Source of the DNA: an uncultured Mycoplasmatota bacterium
GTDB lineage: Bacteria > Bacillota_I > Bacilli_A > RF39 > UBA660
Reading direction: 5' to 3'
NCBI GenBank assembly: GCA_900554315.1
Contig: USGP01000021.1
Location: forward strand, 1 to 16,990
Length of the DNA: 16,990 nt
Both the position numbers and the translations under genes were made by a program. Under the pieces are notes generated by a model. It did not search any database. It had not been told where the DNA came from and saw nothing but the letters and a program-made list of their open reading frames with translations. Of this stretch, positions 1-7,531 are shown in pieces (the first letter of the stretch is position 1; every line of letters starts with the position of its first letter).

Positions 1-114
1 GGCATCCTTCTCGATGACCTCGTCCACCAGCGGAAGCTTTGCGTCCTGGAACTTCTTCTTGATGTTTTCCTTGACGGCGTCCGGATTTTCACGGACAAAT
101 TTCATATCTAACAT
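1..114 (-). CDS. serS: Seryl-tRNA synthetase, N-terminal fragment
   Basis: Only the first 38 codons are in the window; the gene continues past position 1. The visible N-terminus begins MLDMKFVRENPDAVKENIKK, the typical start of bacterial SerRS, where it opens the long coiled-coil arm that grips the tRNA-Ser variable arm. SerRS charges tRNA-Ser with serine in the cytoplasm. The ATG is fixed by an AGGAGG site at 120-125 with a 5-base spacer. A serine-specific T-box leader lies directly upstream, which independently supports the call. Oddity: this stretch is about 48% GC by hand count, with many GC-ending codons, whereas neighbouring genes are strongly AT-rich. This suggests the gene came from a different genomic background. 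Very sure of identity. Confidence 0.93.
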   Translation of the reverse strand, partial: MLDMKFVRENPDAVKENIKKKFQDAKLPLVDEVIEKDA

Positions 115-131
115 GATATCCTCCTCTGCAT

Positions 132-362
132 AAAAAAAGAGACACTCGCACCCATAAAGGGACGATGTCTCGCGTTGCCACCCTTTTTACCATATATATA
201 CATATACGATCTCTTAACATGATAACGGTATGTACCGGATCAAACTACTAATTTCATTCAATCACTCTAAGGTGCTATTCAATTATTCATATCAGTATTT
301 TCACCAGCCATACTGTCTCTAATTAATATATGGAATAATCTACTTATCCTTATCTTTGTTTT
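132..362 (-). promoter_or_regulatory. T-box riboswitch (serine, specifier AGC) with terminator
   Basis: Read on the minus strand the leader has all T-box landmarks. Stem I carries the distal-loop motif GCTGGTGAAAA near 298-309. The specifier loop reads GAATAGCACC, with AGC (serine codon) at 274-276. The T-box sequence AGGGTGGCAACGCG is at 171-184. It is followed by a terminator hairpin (GAGACA pairs with TGTCTC, 139-171) and seven T at 132-138, then the serS start site. Known mechanism: uncharged tRNA-Ser pairs with the specifier and the T-box bulge, favouring the antiterminator so that serS is transcribed when charging is low. Confidence 0.93.
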
Positions 363-369
363 CAACACA

Positions 370-399
370 TTTATACCATTAATACAAAGCTAAAGTCAA
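370..399 (-). promoter_or_regulatory. serS promoter
   Basis: On the minus strand, TTGACT (394-399), an 18-base spacer and TATAAA (370-375), with TG one base before the -10 (extended -10). The expected start near 362-364 is just ahead of the first T-box stem, as needed. Confidence 0.8.
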
Positions 400-429
400 C
401 CGCTTATTCTGTGAAATAGCCACATTAAA

Positions 430-446
430 TCGGATTTATCATATGA
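430..446. repeat. Direct repeat, left copy (partner at 918-934)
   Basis: TCGGATTTATCATATGA here matches TCTGATTTATCATATGA at 918-934, 16 of 17 bases, 14 of them consecutive. Both contain the palindrome TCATATGA. The two copies bracket the patch that holds the broken membrane-protein ORF. They could be target duplication or recombination scars, or chance in AT-rich DNA. Confidence 0.5.
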
Positions 447-452
447 TTCTAC

Positions 453-770
453 TTATCTACAAATCATATTTAATGTTACGACGATATAAAGTATCAAAAT
501 ATAAGAAATCCATCTGTAATCCATTCCTATAAACAGTAAAACTAAATGAATAATAGTAAGCCTAGTAGAGAAAAGAAGGCAAAAATTCGTTTTGATGTTT
601 CTGTATAATACAAATAATTATAAGCCAATTACAGATATCACAAAAACAGCTACAGTACATAAAGAACCTATAATATTTTCATGACCAGAAATATAAATAC
701 ATGCAGCGACAAAGATCATATATACGAAAGCAATTATATCTACAGTTCTATCTTGTCTACAACTTTCCAT
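453..770 (-). pseudogene. Probable broken small membrane-protein gene (in-frame stop)
   Basis: Starting at the ATG 768-770, one minus-strand frame stays open for 50 codons (begins MESCRQDRTVDIIAF). It meets a TAA at 618-620, then runs open again in the same frame for 54 codons to a TAA at 453-455. Both halves are strongly hydrophobic, with about two potential membrane helices in each (residues about 10-26 and 33-50; about 72-84 and 87-101 counting the stop as a codon). A single stop in 106 codons is unusual in noncoding DNA this AT-rich. There is a TATAAT-like element near 795 but no clear ribosome site. I do not recognise the family. Alternative: chance openness, or two tiny separate ORFs. 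Confidence 0.38.
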
Positions 771-917
771 TTTGTATACATCAAAATTGCAGATTATATT
801 TGCGACTTATTCATTCCACTGATTATTTTTCAACGCAAACAGTGAGAATTTGCATATCTATTATATTTACATTTTTCACTCTTTTTTTGTCTACATTATA
901 TATTTGGATTATTTCTA

Positions 918-934
918 TCTGATTTATCATATGA
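918..934. repeat. Direct repeat, right copy (partner at 430-446)
   Basis: Second copy of the 17-base repeat described at 430-446. It ends right beside the T run of the parC terminator. Confidence 0.5.
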
Positions 935-964
935 AAAAGGAGTAAAATCATAATTTTACTCCTT
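934..964 (-). terminator. Rho-independent terminator of the parE-parC operon
   Basis: Perfect 12-bp stem (AAGGAGTAAAAT at 937-948 against 953-964), 4-base loop, followed on the minus strand by five T in all. It sits 7 bases past the parC stop codon. Confidence 0.88.
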
Positions 965-971
965 GCATGCT

Positions 972-3452
972 TTATTCTTCTGTGTTTTCTTCTGATTCTG
1001 CTTCAGGCTCTTCATGATCTACCAATGTCATACGCGTTACTTTCGCATCTCCATTTAAGTTGATCAATCTTACACCTTGCGTATTTCTTCCGTAGATTCC
1101 TACATTCTCTAAAGCTACACGGATCATGATTCCATCACTCGCAACAATCATCGCATCTTCTTTACCAGTAACCGCACGCATACACATTAGCTTACCTGTC
1201 TTTTCTGTGATATTAATTGTGCTAACACCTTTTTTACCACGAGAAGTCAAACGATAATCTTCGAACTTACTACGCTTACCATATCCATTTTCAGAAACAA
1301 CAAGAACTGTGTCTCCTTCACTTGATAGTGCAGCACCTACAACTTCACTGCCATCACAATTGAATCCTAATACACCACTTGCACTACGTCCCATGATACG
1401 AACTTGATCTTCATTGAATCGAACAGCTTTACCATTTGATCCAGAGATAATTACTTCATCTTGTCCTGTAGTTAATTTCACAAAACGCAATTCATCATCT
1501 GGTTTTAAACTAATCGCAATCTTACCATTACGATTGATATTTTCAAATTCAGATACAGATGTACGTTTCACAATACCATTCTTTGTAACGAATAATAATG
1601 TTTCACTTTCATCATCCTTAGGAACAGCTACAAGAACATTAACTTTTTCACCTTTTTCCAAAGTCATTAAATTCACAATTGGAATACCTTTAGATGTTCT
1701 AGATCCACTTGGAACATTGTATCCTTTTAATCGATATACACGACCCTTATCTGTAAACAACAACAAGAAATCATGTGTCGACATCGAAATCATAGTATCG
1801 ATAGAATCCTCTTCATTTAATGTCAATGATTTGATTCCACGACCACCGCGATTTTGAGCACGATATGTATCTACAAGCTGACGCTTAATATATCCAGACT
1901 CAGTTAATGTGATAATTACATCTTCCACTGGAATTAAGTCTTCATCTTCCATATCAACAGAAGCATCACTAATTTCAGTTCTTCTTTCATCACCATATTT
2001 CTGATCAATTTCAGTTAAATCATCACGAATGATTTGAAGAACACGATCATGATTTGCCAAGATATCCTTCAAATCTTCAATCGTCAATAATAATTGTTGA
2101 TATTCATTTTCAATCTTATCTCGTTCCAATCCAGATAATCTTCTTAACTGCATTGCCAAGATAGCTTTAGCTTGAATCATGCTCAATCCAAACGCATCAC
2201 ATAAATCTTGAGATAAACCGGCCTCATCTTTTTTAGAACTACGAATCATATGAATAACTTCATCGATATGATCCATCGCAATTCGTAAACCTTCTAAGAT
2301 ATGTGCACGATCTTGTGCTTTCTTTAACTCAAACTGTGTTTTTCTTACAACTACATCAACCTGATGATCAATATAATCATGAATAATATCTTTTAAAGGC
2401 AATTGTTTAGGACGACCATTTTCAAGTGCCAACATATTGATACCAAATGAAGTTTGAAGTGGTGTTAATCTAAACAACTGATTTAAAATTACTTCTTCCT
2501 GCGCATCCTTCTTTAGCTCCATTACAATACGAATACCTTCACGGTTACTTTCATCGTTTAAATAAGTAACACCTTGAATTGCTTTATCACGAATTAAAGA
2601 AGCCATTTTAGTAATTAAGTTTGCCTTATTGACCTGATAAGGAATTTCATAGAAAATAATCTGTTTCTTTCCGTTTGATAATTCTTCAACACGATACTTA
2701 GAACGAATCATAATGGATCCACGTCCTGTTTCAAATGCTTGACGAATACCTTTACGACCCAAAATGATTCCTCCAGTAGGGAAGTCTGGTCCTTTAATTA
2801 CTTCCATTAATTGAGGAACTGTAATATCCGGATCATCCATTACCGCAAAAATGGCTTGAATTGTTTCTGATAAATTATGAGGTGGAATATTCGTAGCATA
2901 TCCTGCTGAAATACCCATTGCTCCATAAACAAGAAGTGCCGGAAAACGTGCCGGTAAAACAGTAGGTTCCATTGTAGTATCATCAAAGTTAGGAGCAAAT
3001 TCTACTGTATCTTTATCAATGTCACGAAGCATTTCATTACTAATCTTAGAAAGGCGAGCTTCTGTATAACGATAAGCAGCAGGACTATCTCCATCAATAG
3101 ATCCATTATTACCATGCATATCAATATAAGGAAGTCTAGTTTTCCAAGGCTGACTCATACGAACCATTGCATCATAAATAGAAGTATCACCATGTGGATG
3201 ATAATTACCAATAACATCTCCTACTGTTTTTGCACTCTTACGATAAGGTTTATCATAGGTATTTTTCTCCTTATGCATAGAATACAAAATACGACGTTGA
3301 ACTGGTTTTAATCCATCCCTAGCATCTGGAATTGCACGTTCTTGAATAATATACTTAGAATAACTACCAAATCTCTCACCCATGATATCTTCCAAAGTAT
3401 AATCAAATATTTTCTCTATTACCTCTTGCGTTTCATTTTTTTTCTTTGCCAT
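972..3452 (-). CDS. parC: Topoisomerase IV subunit A (ParC-like, with a GyrA box)
   Basis: DNA breakage-reunion subunit of a type IIA topoisomerase, 826 aa. The catalytic tyrosine is Y129 in RYTEAR. The quinolone-contact region reads HPHGDT-SIYDAM (86-96), with Thr at the usual Ser83/80 position and Asp94, so no obvious resistance substitution. The N-terminal third resembles Firmicutes ParC more than GyrA: SKYIIQERAIPDARDGLKPV, MHGNNGSIDGDSPAA, and EFAPNFDDTTMEP. The rest resembles GyrA, including a GyrA box QNRGGRG (533-539) opening a six-blade-type C-terminal domain, and an acidic tail. The GyrA box is normally needed for DNA wrapping and negative supercoiling. The start has a weak site (AAAGTAGTGA) before ATG. 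It is downstream of parE on the same strand, so it is the ParE partner. The name gyrA is possible; the pair is better judged by the ParE-like B subunit. Confidence 0.9.
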   Translation of the reverse strand: MAKKKNETQEVIEKIFDYTLEDIMGERFGSYSKYIIQERAIPDARDGLKPVQRRILYSMHKEKNTYDKPYRKSAKTVGDVIGNYHPHGDTSIYDAMVRMSQPWKTRLPYIDMHGNNGSIDGDSPAAYRYTEARLSKISNEMLRDIDKDTVEFAPNFDDTTMEPTVLPARFPALLVYGAMGISAGYATNIPPHNLSETIQAIFAVMDDPDITVPQLMEVIKGPDFPTGGIILGRKGIRQAFETGRGSIMIRSKYRVEELSNGKKQIIFYEIPYQVNKANLITKMASLIRDKAIQGVTYLNDESNREGIRIVMELKKDAQEEVILNQLFRLTPLQTSFGINMLALENGRPKQLPLKDIIHDYIDHQVDVVVRKTQFELKKAQDRAHILEGLRIAMDHIDEVIHMIRSSKKDEAGLSQDLCDAFGLSMIQAKAILAMQLRRLSGLERDKIENEYQQLLLTIEDLKDILANHDRVLQIIRDDLTEIDQKYGDERRTEISDASVDMEDEDLIPVEDVIITLTESGYIKRQLVDTYRAQNRGGRGIKSLTLNEEDSIDTMISMSTHDFLLLFTDKGRVYRLKGYNVPSGSRTSKGIPIVNLMTLEKGEKVNVLVAVPKDDESETLLFVTKNGIVKRTSVSEFENINRNGKIAISLKPDDELRFVKLTTGQDEVIISGSNGKAVRFNEDQVRIMGRSASGVLGFNCDGSEVVGAALSSEGDTVLVVSENGYGKRSKFEDYRLTSRGKKGVSTINITEKTGKLMCMRAVTGKEDAMIVASDGIMIRVALENVGIYGRNTQGVRLINLNGDAKVTRMTLVDHEEPEAESEENTEE

Positions 3453-3461
3453 ATTATCACT

Positions 3462-3477
3462 ACTTTCAAATTATATT
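3462..3477. repeat. Direct repeat flanking the ORF between parE and parC, parC side
   Basis: Plus-strand ACTTTCAAATTATATT. The partner at 3940-3957 is ACTTTC-TC-AAATTATATT, identical but for a 2-base insertion. The copies are 480 bases apart and bracket the unknown ORF exactly. Confidence 0.6.
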
Positions 3478-3486
3478 ACCCATAAA

Positions 3487-3930
3487 TTATCGCTTAAAAG
3501 CATATCCTGATTTTTGTCCATATCGATTCTTAAATGTACGAGCCATATTACTCTGTTCAATAGAAAATTTAGAACTACCACGGCGAATCAAAGACTCCAT
3601 TAAAGAAGAAATATTAGAATTTCTTACATAATCCGATAATGCTTGTTTTTGAAATAAAAACATAAAATTATAAGAAACAATACTAGTTGTCTCAAAACTA
3701 GAACTGTCTAAATATGTTGTAATTGGAAAAATCGCAAATTCTTCACATCCATCAGGAAGAGTTTGTAAAATTTCTAAAACAGTTAATCCACTAACGTCAT
3801 CAAAAGGACAGCATAAAACCTTATTTTCCCTCATCATTCGTTGATAACTTGAAAGTGAAGAATTTTCTTCACATTCAGGAAAAACCCCTAAAAAGAAATT
3901 CATCTTTTGAAAACTCTTCTCAACACTCAC
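3487..3930 (-). CDS. Unknown protein inserted between parE and parC
   Basis: 147 aa from a GTG start. An in-frame ATG at 3901-3903 (residue 10) is an alternative; neither has a strong ribosome site (GAGAAAG is 10 bases before the GTG). No family recognised. The protein is soluble-looking, with no signal peptide or long hydrophobic segment. It has an N-terminal half with four Cys (a PEC, a CC pair before PFDD, and a GCEE) and a basic C-terminus (RTFKNRYGQKSGYAFKR). It begins 20 bases after the parE stop and ends 34 bases before the parC start, so it should be cotranscribed with both. In known bacteria parE and parC are usually adjacent. The 16-base direct repeat on both sides suggests this ORF arrived by insertion. 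Whether it touches topoisomerase function is unknown. Confidence 0.65.
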   Translation of the reverse strand: MSVEKSFQKMNFFLGVFPECEENSSLSSYQRMMRENKVLCCPFDDVSGLTVLEILQTLPDGCEEFAIFPITTYLDSSSFETTSIVSYNFMFLFQKQALSDYVRNSNISSLMESLIRRGSSKFSIEQSNMARTFKNRYGQKSGYAFKR

Positions 3931-3939
3931 AATAACAAC

Positions 3940-3957
3940 ACTTTCTCAAATTATATT
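3940..3957. repeat. Direct repeat flanking the ORF between parE and parC, parE side
   Basis: ACTTTCTCAAATTATATT, partner of 3462-3477. This copy contains the parE stop codon (3951-3953). Recombination between copies would remove the unknown ORF and leave parE and parC 18 bases apart. Confidence 0.6.
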
Positions 3958-5852
3958 TTATATTCATCTTCCAAAGTAAATTCAACGTTCTCATCAATCC
4001 ATTCCTTACGAGGAGCAACCTCATCTCCCATAAGAACGGATACACGCTTTTCAGCTAACTGTGCATCTTCAATATTAACACGAATCAAAGTACGGCTTCC
4101 TGGATGCATTGTAGTTTCACCTAACTGATCCGCATTCATTTCACCAAGACCTTTATATCTTTGTATTTCACACTTTTTACCTTTAGATTTTTCTTTCATT
4201 TCTTCAATTGTATAAGCATACTCAATATTCTTACCAGACTGAATCTTAAAAAGTGGAGGTAATGCTACAAACAATCTTCCGTCTTCAATAAGAGGTTTCA
4301 TATAACGATAGAAAAAAGTAAGCAACAAACATTGGATATGACCACCGTCTTCGTCCGCATCGCTCATGATAATAACTTTGTTATATTCACAATCATGAAT
4401 ATCAAAATTAGAGCCATATCCAGCACCAATTGTATAAATCATAGTATTAATTTCTTCATTTTTTAAAATATCTTCTTCTTTTGTTTTTTCTGTATTTAAA
4501 ACTTTACCACGCAAAGGAAGAATCGCCTGATACTTTCTATCTCTAGCTTGTTTTGCAGAACCACCTGCAGAATCTCCCTCGACTAAGAACAATTCTTTTT
4601 TTGACTTATCCTTACTTTGAGCAGGAGCAAGCTTTCCAGAGAGACTTCTTTCTTCTTTCTTCTTACCAGTTCCCTTACGAGCAGCTTCTCTTGCTTTACG
4701 AGCAGCTTCTCTTGCCACTTTACTACGTAAACTCTTATTAATAATTTCTGTTGCAATTGACTTATTTTCCTCTAAGAACACCCTCATCTGTTCTGTCACA
4801 ATATTTTCAACAGCAACTCTAGCCGCAGGAGTACCAAGTTTTCCTTTTGTCTGACCTTCAAACTGTAAAATATCTTCTGGTATTTTCAAGTTAATAACAG
4901 CAGTAAGTCCTTCACGAACATCACTACCTTCAAGAGGTTTATCTTTACCCTTAATAAATCCATTACTCTTAGCATAATCATTAAATACACGTGTCAAAGC
5001 CGTCTTAAATCCTACTTCATGAGTACCACCATCAATTGTTTTAACATTATTAACAAAACTGACAATTGTCTCATTATACGTATCTGTATATTGTAAAGCA
5101 ACATCTACTTCCATCTTATCTCTTACTCCAGTAATAGATAACACTTTATGTAAGACATTTTTACCTTTATTCATATCTTCAACAAACTCTTCAATACCAC
5201 GTTCATAATGAAACTTACTACTACGCTCATCTTCTTCATCGATAACTTCAATCGTAATACCCTTTAATAAGAACGCAGACTCCTGCATTCTTTCACAAAT
5301 TGTTGTATAAGAAAAATTAGTCGTAGAAAAAATCTCATCATCTGGCAAAAAACGAACAGTAGTACCCGTCTTGTTCGTCGTACCAATCTTCTTTAATGGA
5401 GTCGCAACATGTCCCCCATTTTCAAAACGAATATAGTACTCGCCCTTATCATGTTTAATCGTTACCTCCATCCATTTCGATAACGCATTAACAACACTAG
5501 CACCTACACCATGTAGTCCTCCTGATACTTTATAACCAGATTCTTCAAACTTACCTCCAGCATGCAAAACCGTAAAAATAACTTCTGGAGTAGATTTACC
5601 AGAAGCATGCATACCAGTAGGAATACCACGTCCATGATCTTCAATACTGACAGATTTATCACTATGTAAAATAATTTTAATATAGTCACCAAACCCATTA
5701 ATTGCTTCATCAATAGCATTATCTACAATTTCCCACACTAGATGGTGAAGTCCTCTCTTATCAGTAGAGCCTATATACATACCAGGTCTTTTTCTAACTG
5801 CTTCAAGTCCTTCCAAAATCTTAATCGATGACTCATCATATTTTAATGCCAT
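3951..5852 (-). CDS. parE: Topoisomerase IV subunit B (ParE)
   Basis: ATPase subunit of topoisomerase IV, 633 aa, which drives strand passage for decatenation. The GHKL ATP-binding fold shows EIVDNAIDEA (E41, N45), DHGRGIPTG (72-80) and GGLHGVGASVVNALS (111-125); QTKGKLG (334-340) is the ATP-sensing loop. The TOPRIM domain has EGDSAGG (425-431) and the metal-binding DADED (498-502). QRYKGLGEMNADQL is near the end. Length and the stretch KVAREAARKAREAARKGTGK, followed by SGKLAPAQSK, favour ParE over GyrB. The ATG has a good AGGAGTG site 7 bases upstream. First gene of the operon with the unknown ORF and parC. A separate gyrBA pair is expected elsewhere but is not visible. Confidence 0.94.
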   Translation of the reverse strand: MALKYDESSIKILEGLEAVRKRPGMYIGSTDKRGLHHLVWEIVDNAIDEAINGFGDYIKIILHSDKSVSIEDHGRGIPTGMHASGKSTPEVIFTVLHAGGKFEESGYKVSGGLHGVGASVVNALSKWMEVTIKHDKGEYYIRFENGGHVATPLKKIGTTNKTGTTVRFLPDDEIFSTTNFSYTTICERMQESAFLLKGITIEVIDEEDERSSKFHYERGIEEFVEDMNKGKNVLHKVLSITGVRDKMEVDVALQYTDTYNETIVSFVNNVKTIDGGTHEVGFKTALTRVFNDYAKSNGFIKGKDKPLEGSDVREGLTAVINLKIPEDILQFEGQTKGKLGTPAARVAVENIVTEQMRVFLEENKSIATEIINKSLRSKVAREAARKAREAARKGTGKKKEERSLSGKLAPAQSKDKSKKELFLVEGDSAGGSAKQARDRKYQAILPLRGKVLNTEKTKEEDILKNEEINTMIYTIGAGYGSNFDIHDCEYNKVIIMSDADEDGGHIQCLLLTFFYRYMKPLIEDGRLFVALPPLFKIQSGKNIEYAYTIEEMKEKSKGKKCEIQRYKGLGEMNADQLGETTMHPGSRTLIRVNIEDAQLAEKRVSVLMGDEVAPRKEWIDENVEFTLEDEYKI

Positions 5853-5884
5853 TTATTATCACTCCTAATATCTAACTACTACTT

Positions 5885-5912
5885 ATTATAACAAAAAAGT
5901 AAAGTTTTTCAA
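5885..5912 (-). promoter_or_regulatory. parE operon promoter
   Basis: TTGAAA (5907-5912), 16-base spacer, TATAAT (5885-5890) with TG one base upstream (extended -10). The -35 and spacer lie inside the hairpin at 5896-5927, so terminator and promoter share bases. Confidence 0.75.
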
Positions 5913-5927
5913 AGAAAACTTTACTTT
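5893..5927 (-). terminator. AT-rich hairpin with T run, probable terminator of the upstream operon
   Basis: Perfect 13-bp inverted repeat (5896-5908 with 5915-5927, loop of 6), followed on the minus strand by six T. Only four G-C pairs, so a weak-to-moderate terminator. It is 180 bases beyond the membrane-protein gene at 6107-6745. The stretch 5928-6106 holds no gene; it has only an 8-bp inverted repeat (ATGAACAT 5988-5995, ATGTTCAT 6035-6042) of unknown meaning. Confidence 0.6.
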
Positions 5928-6106
5928 ATTTGACATAATTACTAATAATAAGAAATAATTCCCATCCATTATTTCAAACTTCTCCAAATGAACATCTACT
6001 CTAATATAAATAGTAAAAGAAACAGACTCGATGAATGTTCATATAACAAACATAAATAAATTTCCTTAATTCCATATAATCGAATAATTATAAATTATAC
6101 CTATTC

Positions 6107-6745
6107 TTATACTTGCTTCTCCACTTCAAAAGAATACTCTACTGCTTTAACCTTATACTTGCTTGGTAACTTACCCTTAGAAATGAATTTCTTATCTTTT
6201 AAATCCAAAGACACCTTAAAATATCCATCTATATTTCTAATATAAATAGATTGGTTAGAAACACCTAAAACTTCACTTACTTTTATTCTTCTTTTCTTAA
6301 TTTTTTCACTCTTTAAATCATACCTAGTAATCAAAGAATCTTTAAAAGTATAAAAAGCATCTTGATATCCCATTACATAATGAATATCTTTATAATTACT
6401 GCGATAAATCATAAAACGTACCTCATACGTTTCATAAGTCCAATTCATACTTTCATCTTCAAATTTATGCTCAGTAGCACCTGTTCTCTCAACAAGATAA
6501 GAAACATAACCTTCCGAAACATCTCCCTGAAAAAAAGCATAATCTCGATTATGCCAGTAAACAGGATTCTGACTATCAACCCTACCCATTTCGGGATTTT
6601 CTGGAACATTAACAAAAGCCCCAACAGTGCCAAGCCTTTTTTCTCGCTCTGTTGGAATATTATCATCCGTTAACCGAAAATACAAGATAACTCCACCAAT
6701 CACAATAAAAAGAACACCAATCAATAATATTATTTTTCTTTTCAT
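6107..6745 (-). CDS. Single-pass membrane protein, partner of the membrane HTH regulator
   Basis: 212 aa, family not recognised. Residues 1-4 are basic (MKRK), 5-23 form a membrane helix, and the rest is a soluble domain predicted outside the membrane (N-in, C-out). There is no lipobox cysteine. The outer domain is rich in aromatic residues (VYWHNRDYAFF, NWTYETYEVRFMIYR, YVMGYQDAFYTF), which suggests a beta-rich domain, but no fold can be named. The start codon overlaps the stop of the upstream regulator gene as ATGA, and a GGGGTGA site lies just before it, so the two are translationally coupled. The pairing suggests that it senses or modulates the same envelope signal as its partner. That role is inference only. 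Confidence 0.8.
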   Translation of the reverse strand: MKRKIILLIGVLFIVIGGVILYFRLTDDNIPTEREKRLGTVGAFVNVPENPEMGRVDSQNPVYWHNRDYAFFQGDVSEGYVSYLVERTGATEHKFEDESMNWTYETYEVRFMIYRSNYKDIHYVMGYQDAFYTFKDSLITRYDLKSEKIKKRRIKVSEVLGVSNQSIYIRNIDGYFKVSLDLKDKKFISKGKLPSKYKVKAVEYSFEVEKQV

Positions 6746-7503
6746 AAGTCACCCCACAACTTAGTATTAGCATACTCCTTAGTAATTTTTAAAGGAATCT
6801 CTATTTCTTTCTGTTTATCTTCTTGATTGATATACTCTATATGAATTTTCATTTGAGCCAAATCGCAAATCTCAATTGCATTAGGTACATTTTCAACTAT
6901 AGCATCAACATAATAAACTCGATTTAATAAATAAAAATGAAATGGTTGAAGCCTAGAAGAATCACTAGAATCAAATTGGAAAGAAGAAATCGTTTTATCA
7001 CCACTAACAAACGAAACTTGAAGTGTTTTTATTTTATCTTCCTCAACAGTTCCAATAGTAGAATCCATTAAATCAATATTATGAATCAATATTAAATTAC
7101 GTGCCCGATTAAACATAGCAAAACCATCAACAAAATATTTATCAGTCTTACTTTCAATACGATAAATTTGAACACTATTATAATTAAAAATTGTAAATAA
7201 AATTGGAAAAGATAATAAAACAAGAAAAAGAAAACCTACCGCAATTTTAAAAATAAACCTCTTGCTATTTTTACTAATAGTCTTATTCTCTTTCTTTTCT
7301 CCATTTAAAAGCTCTTCTAAATCAACTTCCAAAATAGAACTTAAAGAATTAAGTAAAAAAATATCAGGAGCATTAACACCTCGTTCCCATTTTGAAACAG
7401 TCTTAGAAGAAACACCTAGAGCCTCTCCCAGCTTTTCCTGAGTCCATCCTTTTTCTTTTCGAAGACTAGCAATAAAATTTCCAACTTTCTCTAAATCCAT
7501 CAT
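6742..7503 (-). CDS. Membrane-anchored XRE-family transcription regulator
   Basis: 253 aa. Residues 8-62 are a classic XRE helix-turn-helix: ASLRKEKGWTQEKLGEALG, then VSSKTVSKWERGVNAPD. A charged linker follows, then one membrane helix (about 86-106, FKIAVGFLFLVLLSFPILFT). An extracytoplasmic domain of about 145 residues completes the protein; its family is not recognised. The layout, cytoplasmic DNA-binding domain to helix to outer domain, fits a one-component membrane sensor that binds DNA from the membrane. The start is ATGATG; either Met could initiate, and GGGTGAT upstream fits the 16S tail. It is cotranslated with the membrane protein at 6107-6745. The palindrome at 7521-7531 over its putative -10 suggests self-repression. 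Confidence 0.88.
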   Translation of the reverse strand: MMDLEKVGNFIASLRKEKGWTQEKLGEALGVSSKTVSKWERGVNAPDIFLLNSLSSILEVDLEELLNGEKKENKTISKNSKRFIFKIAVGFLFLVLLSFPILFTIFNYNSVQIYRIESKTDKYFVDGFAMFNRARNLILIHNIDLMDSTIGTVEEDKIKTLQVSFVSGDKTISSFQFDSSDSSRLQPFHFYLLNRVYYVDAIVENVPNAIEICDLAQMKIHIEYINQEDKQKEIEIPLKITKEYANTKLWGDL

Positions 7504-7520
7504 ACATCACCCAATTCATA

Positions 7521-7531
7521 TTCATTATGAA
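7521..7531. promoter_or_regulatory. Candidate operator over the regulator's own promoter
   Basis: TTCATTATGAA is a perfect 5-1-5 palindrome. It covers a minus-strand -10-like CATAAT (7524-7529), about 20 bases ahead of the regulator's ATG. No convincing -35 is seen. Two TATAAT hexamers further up (7622-7627, 7628-7633), right after the preceding terminator, could instead start a leader of about 110 bases. The rest of 7504-7640 holds nothing else clear. Confidence 0.4.

Noticed and set aside
701..922. Plus-strand 73-aa frame between serS and parC
   Set aside because: No ribosome site or promoter, low-complexity hydrophobic end in AT-rich DNA; the opposite strand has a longer and more protein-like frame nearby.
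1414..1857. Long plus-strand frame of 147 aa antisense to parC
   Set aside because: Shadow of the parC reading frame, without its own start signals; other long antisense frames over parC, parE, recD2 and mtaB were dropped for the same reason.
3349..3452. Quinolone-resistance mutation in parC from Thr at the Ser80/83 position
   Set aside because: Thr is a natural variant at this place in other bacteria; no sign of a selected change. The residue itself is encoded near 3183-3185.
5930..5958. Plus-strand TTGACA followed by AT-rich sequence
   Set aside because: No acceptable -10 at the right spacing and no plus-strand gene downstream.
5988..6042. Inverted repeat ATGAACAT / ATGTTCAT downstream of the membrane-protein gene
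   Set aside because: Arms of only 8 bp with a 39-base loop and no T run; likely chance.
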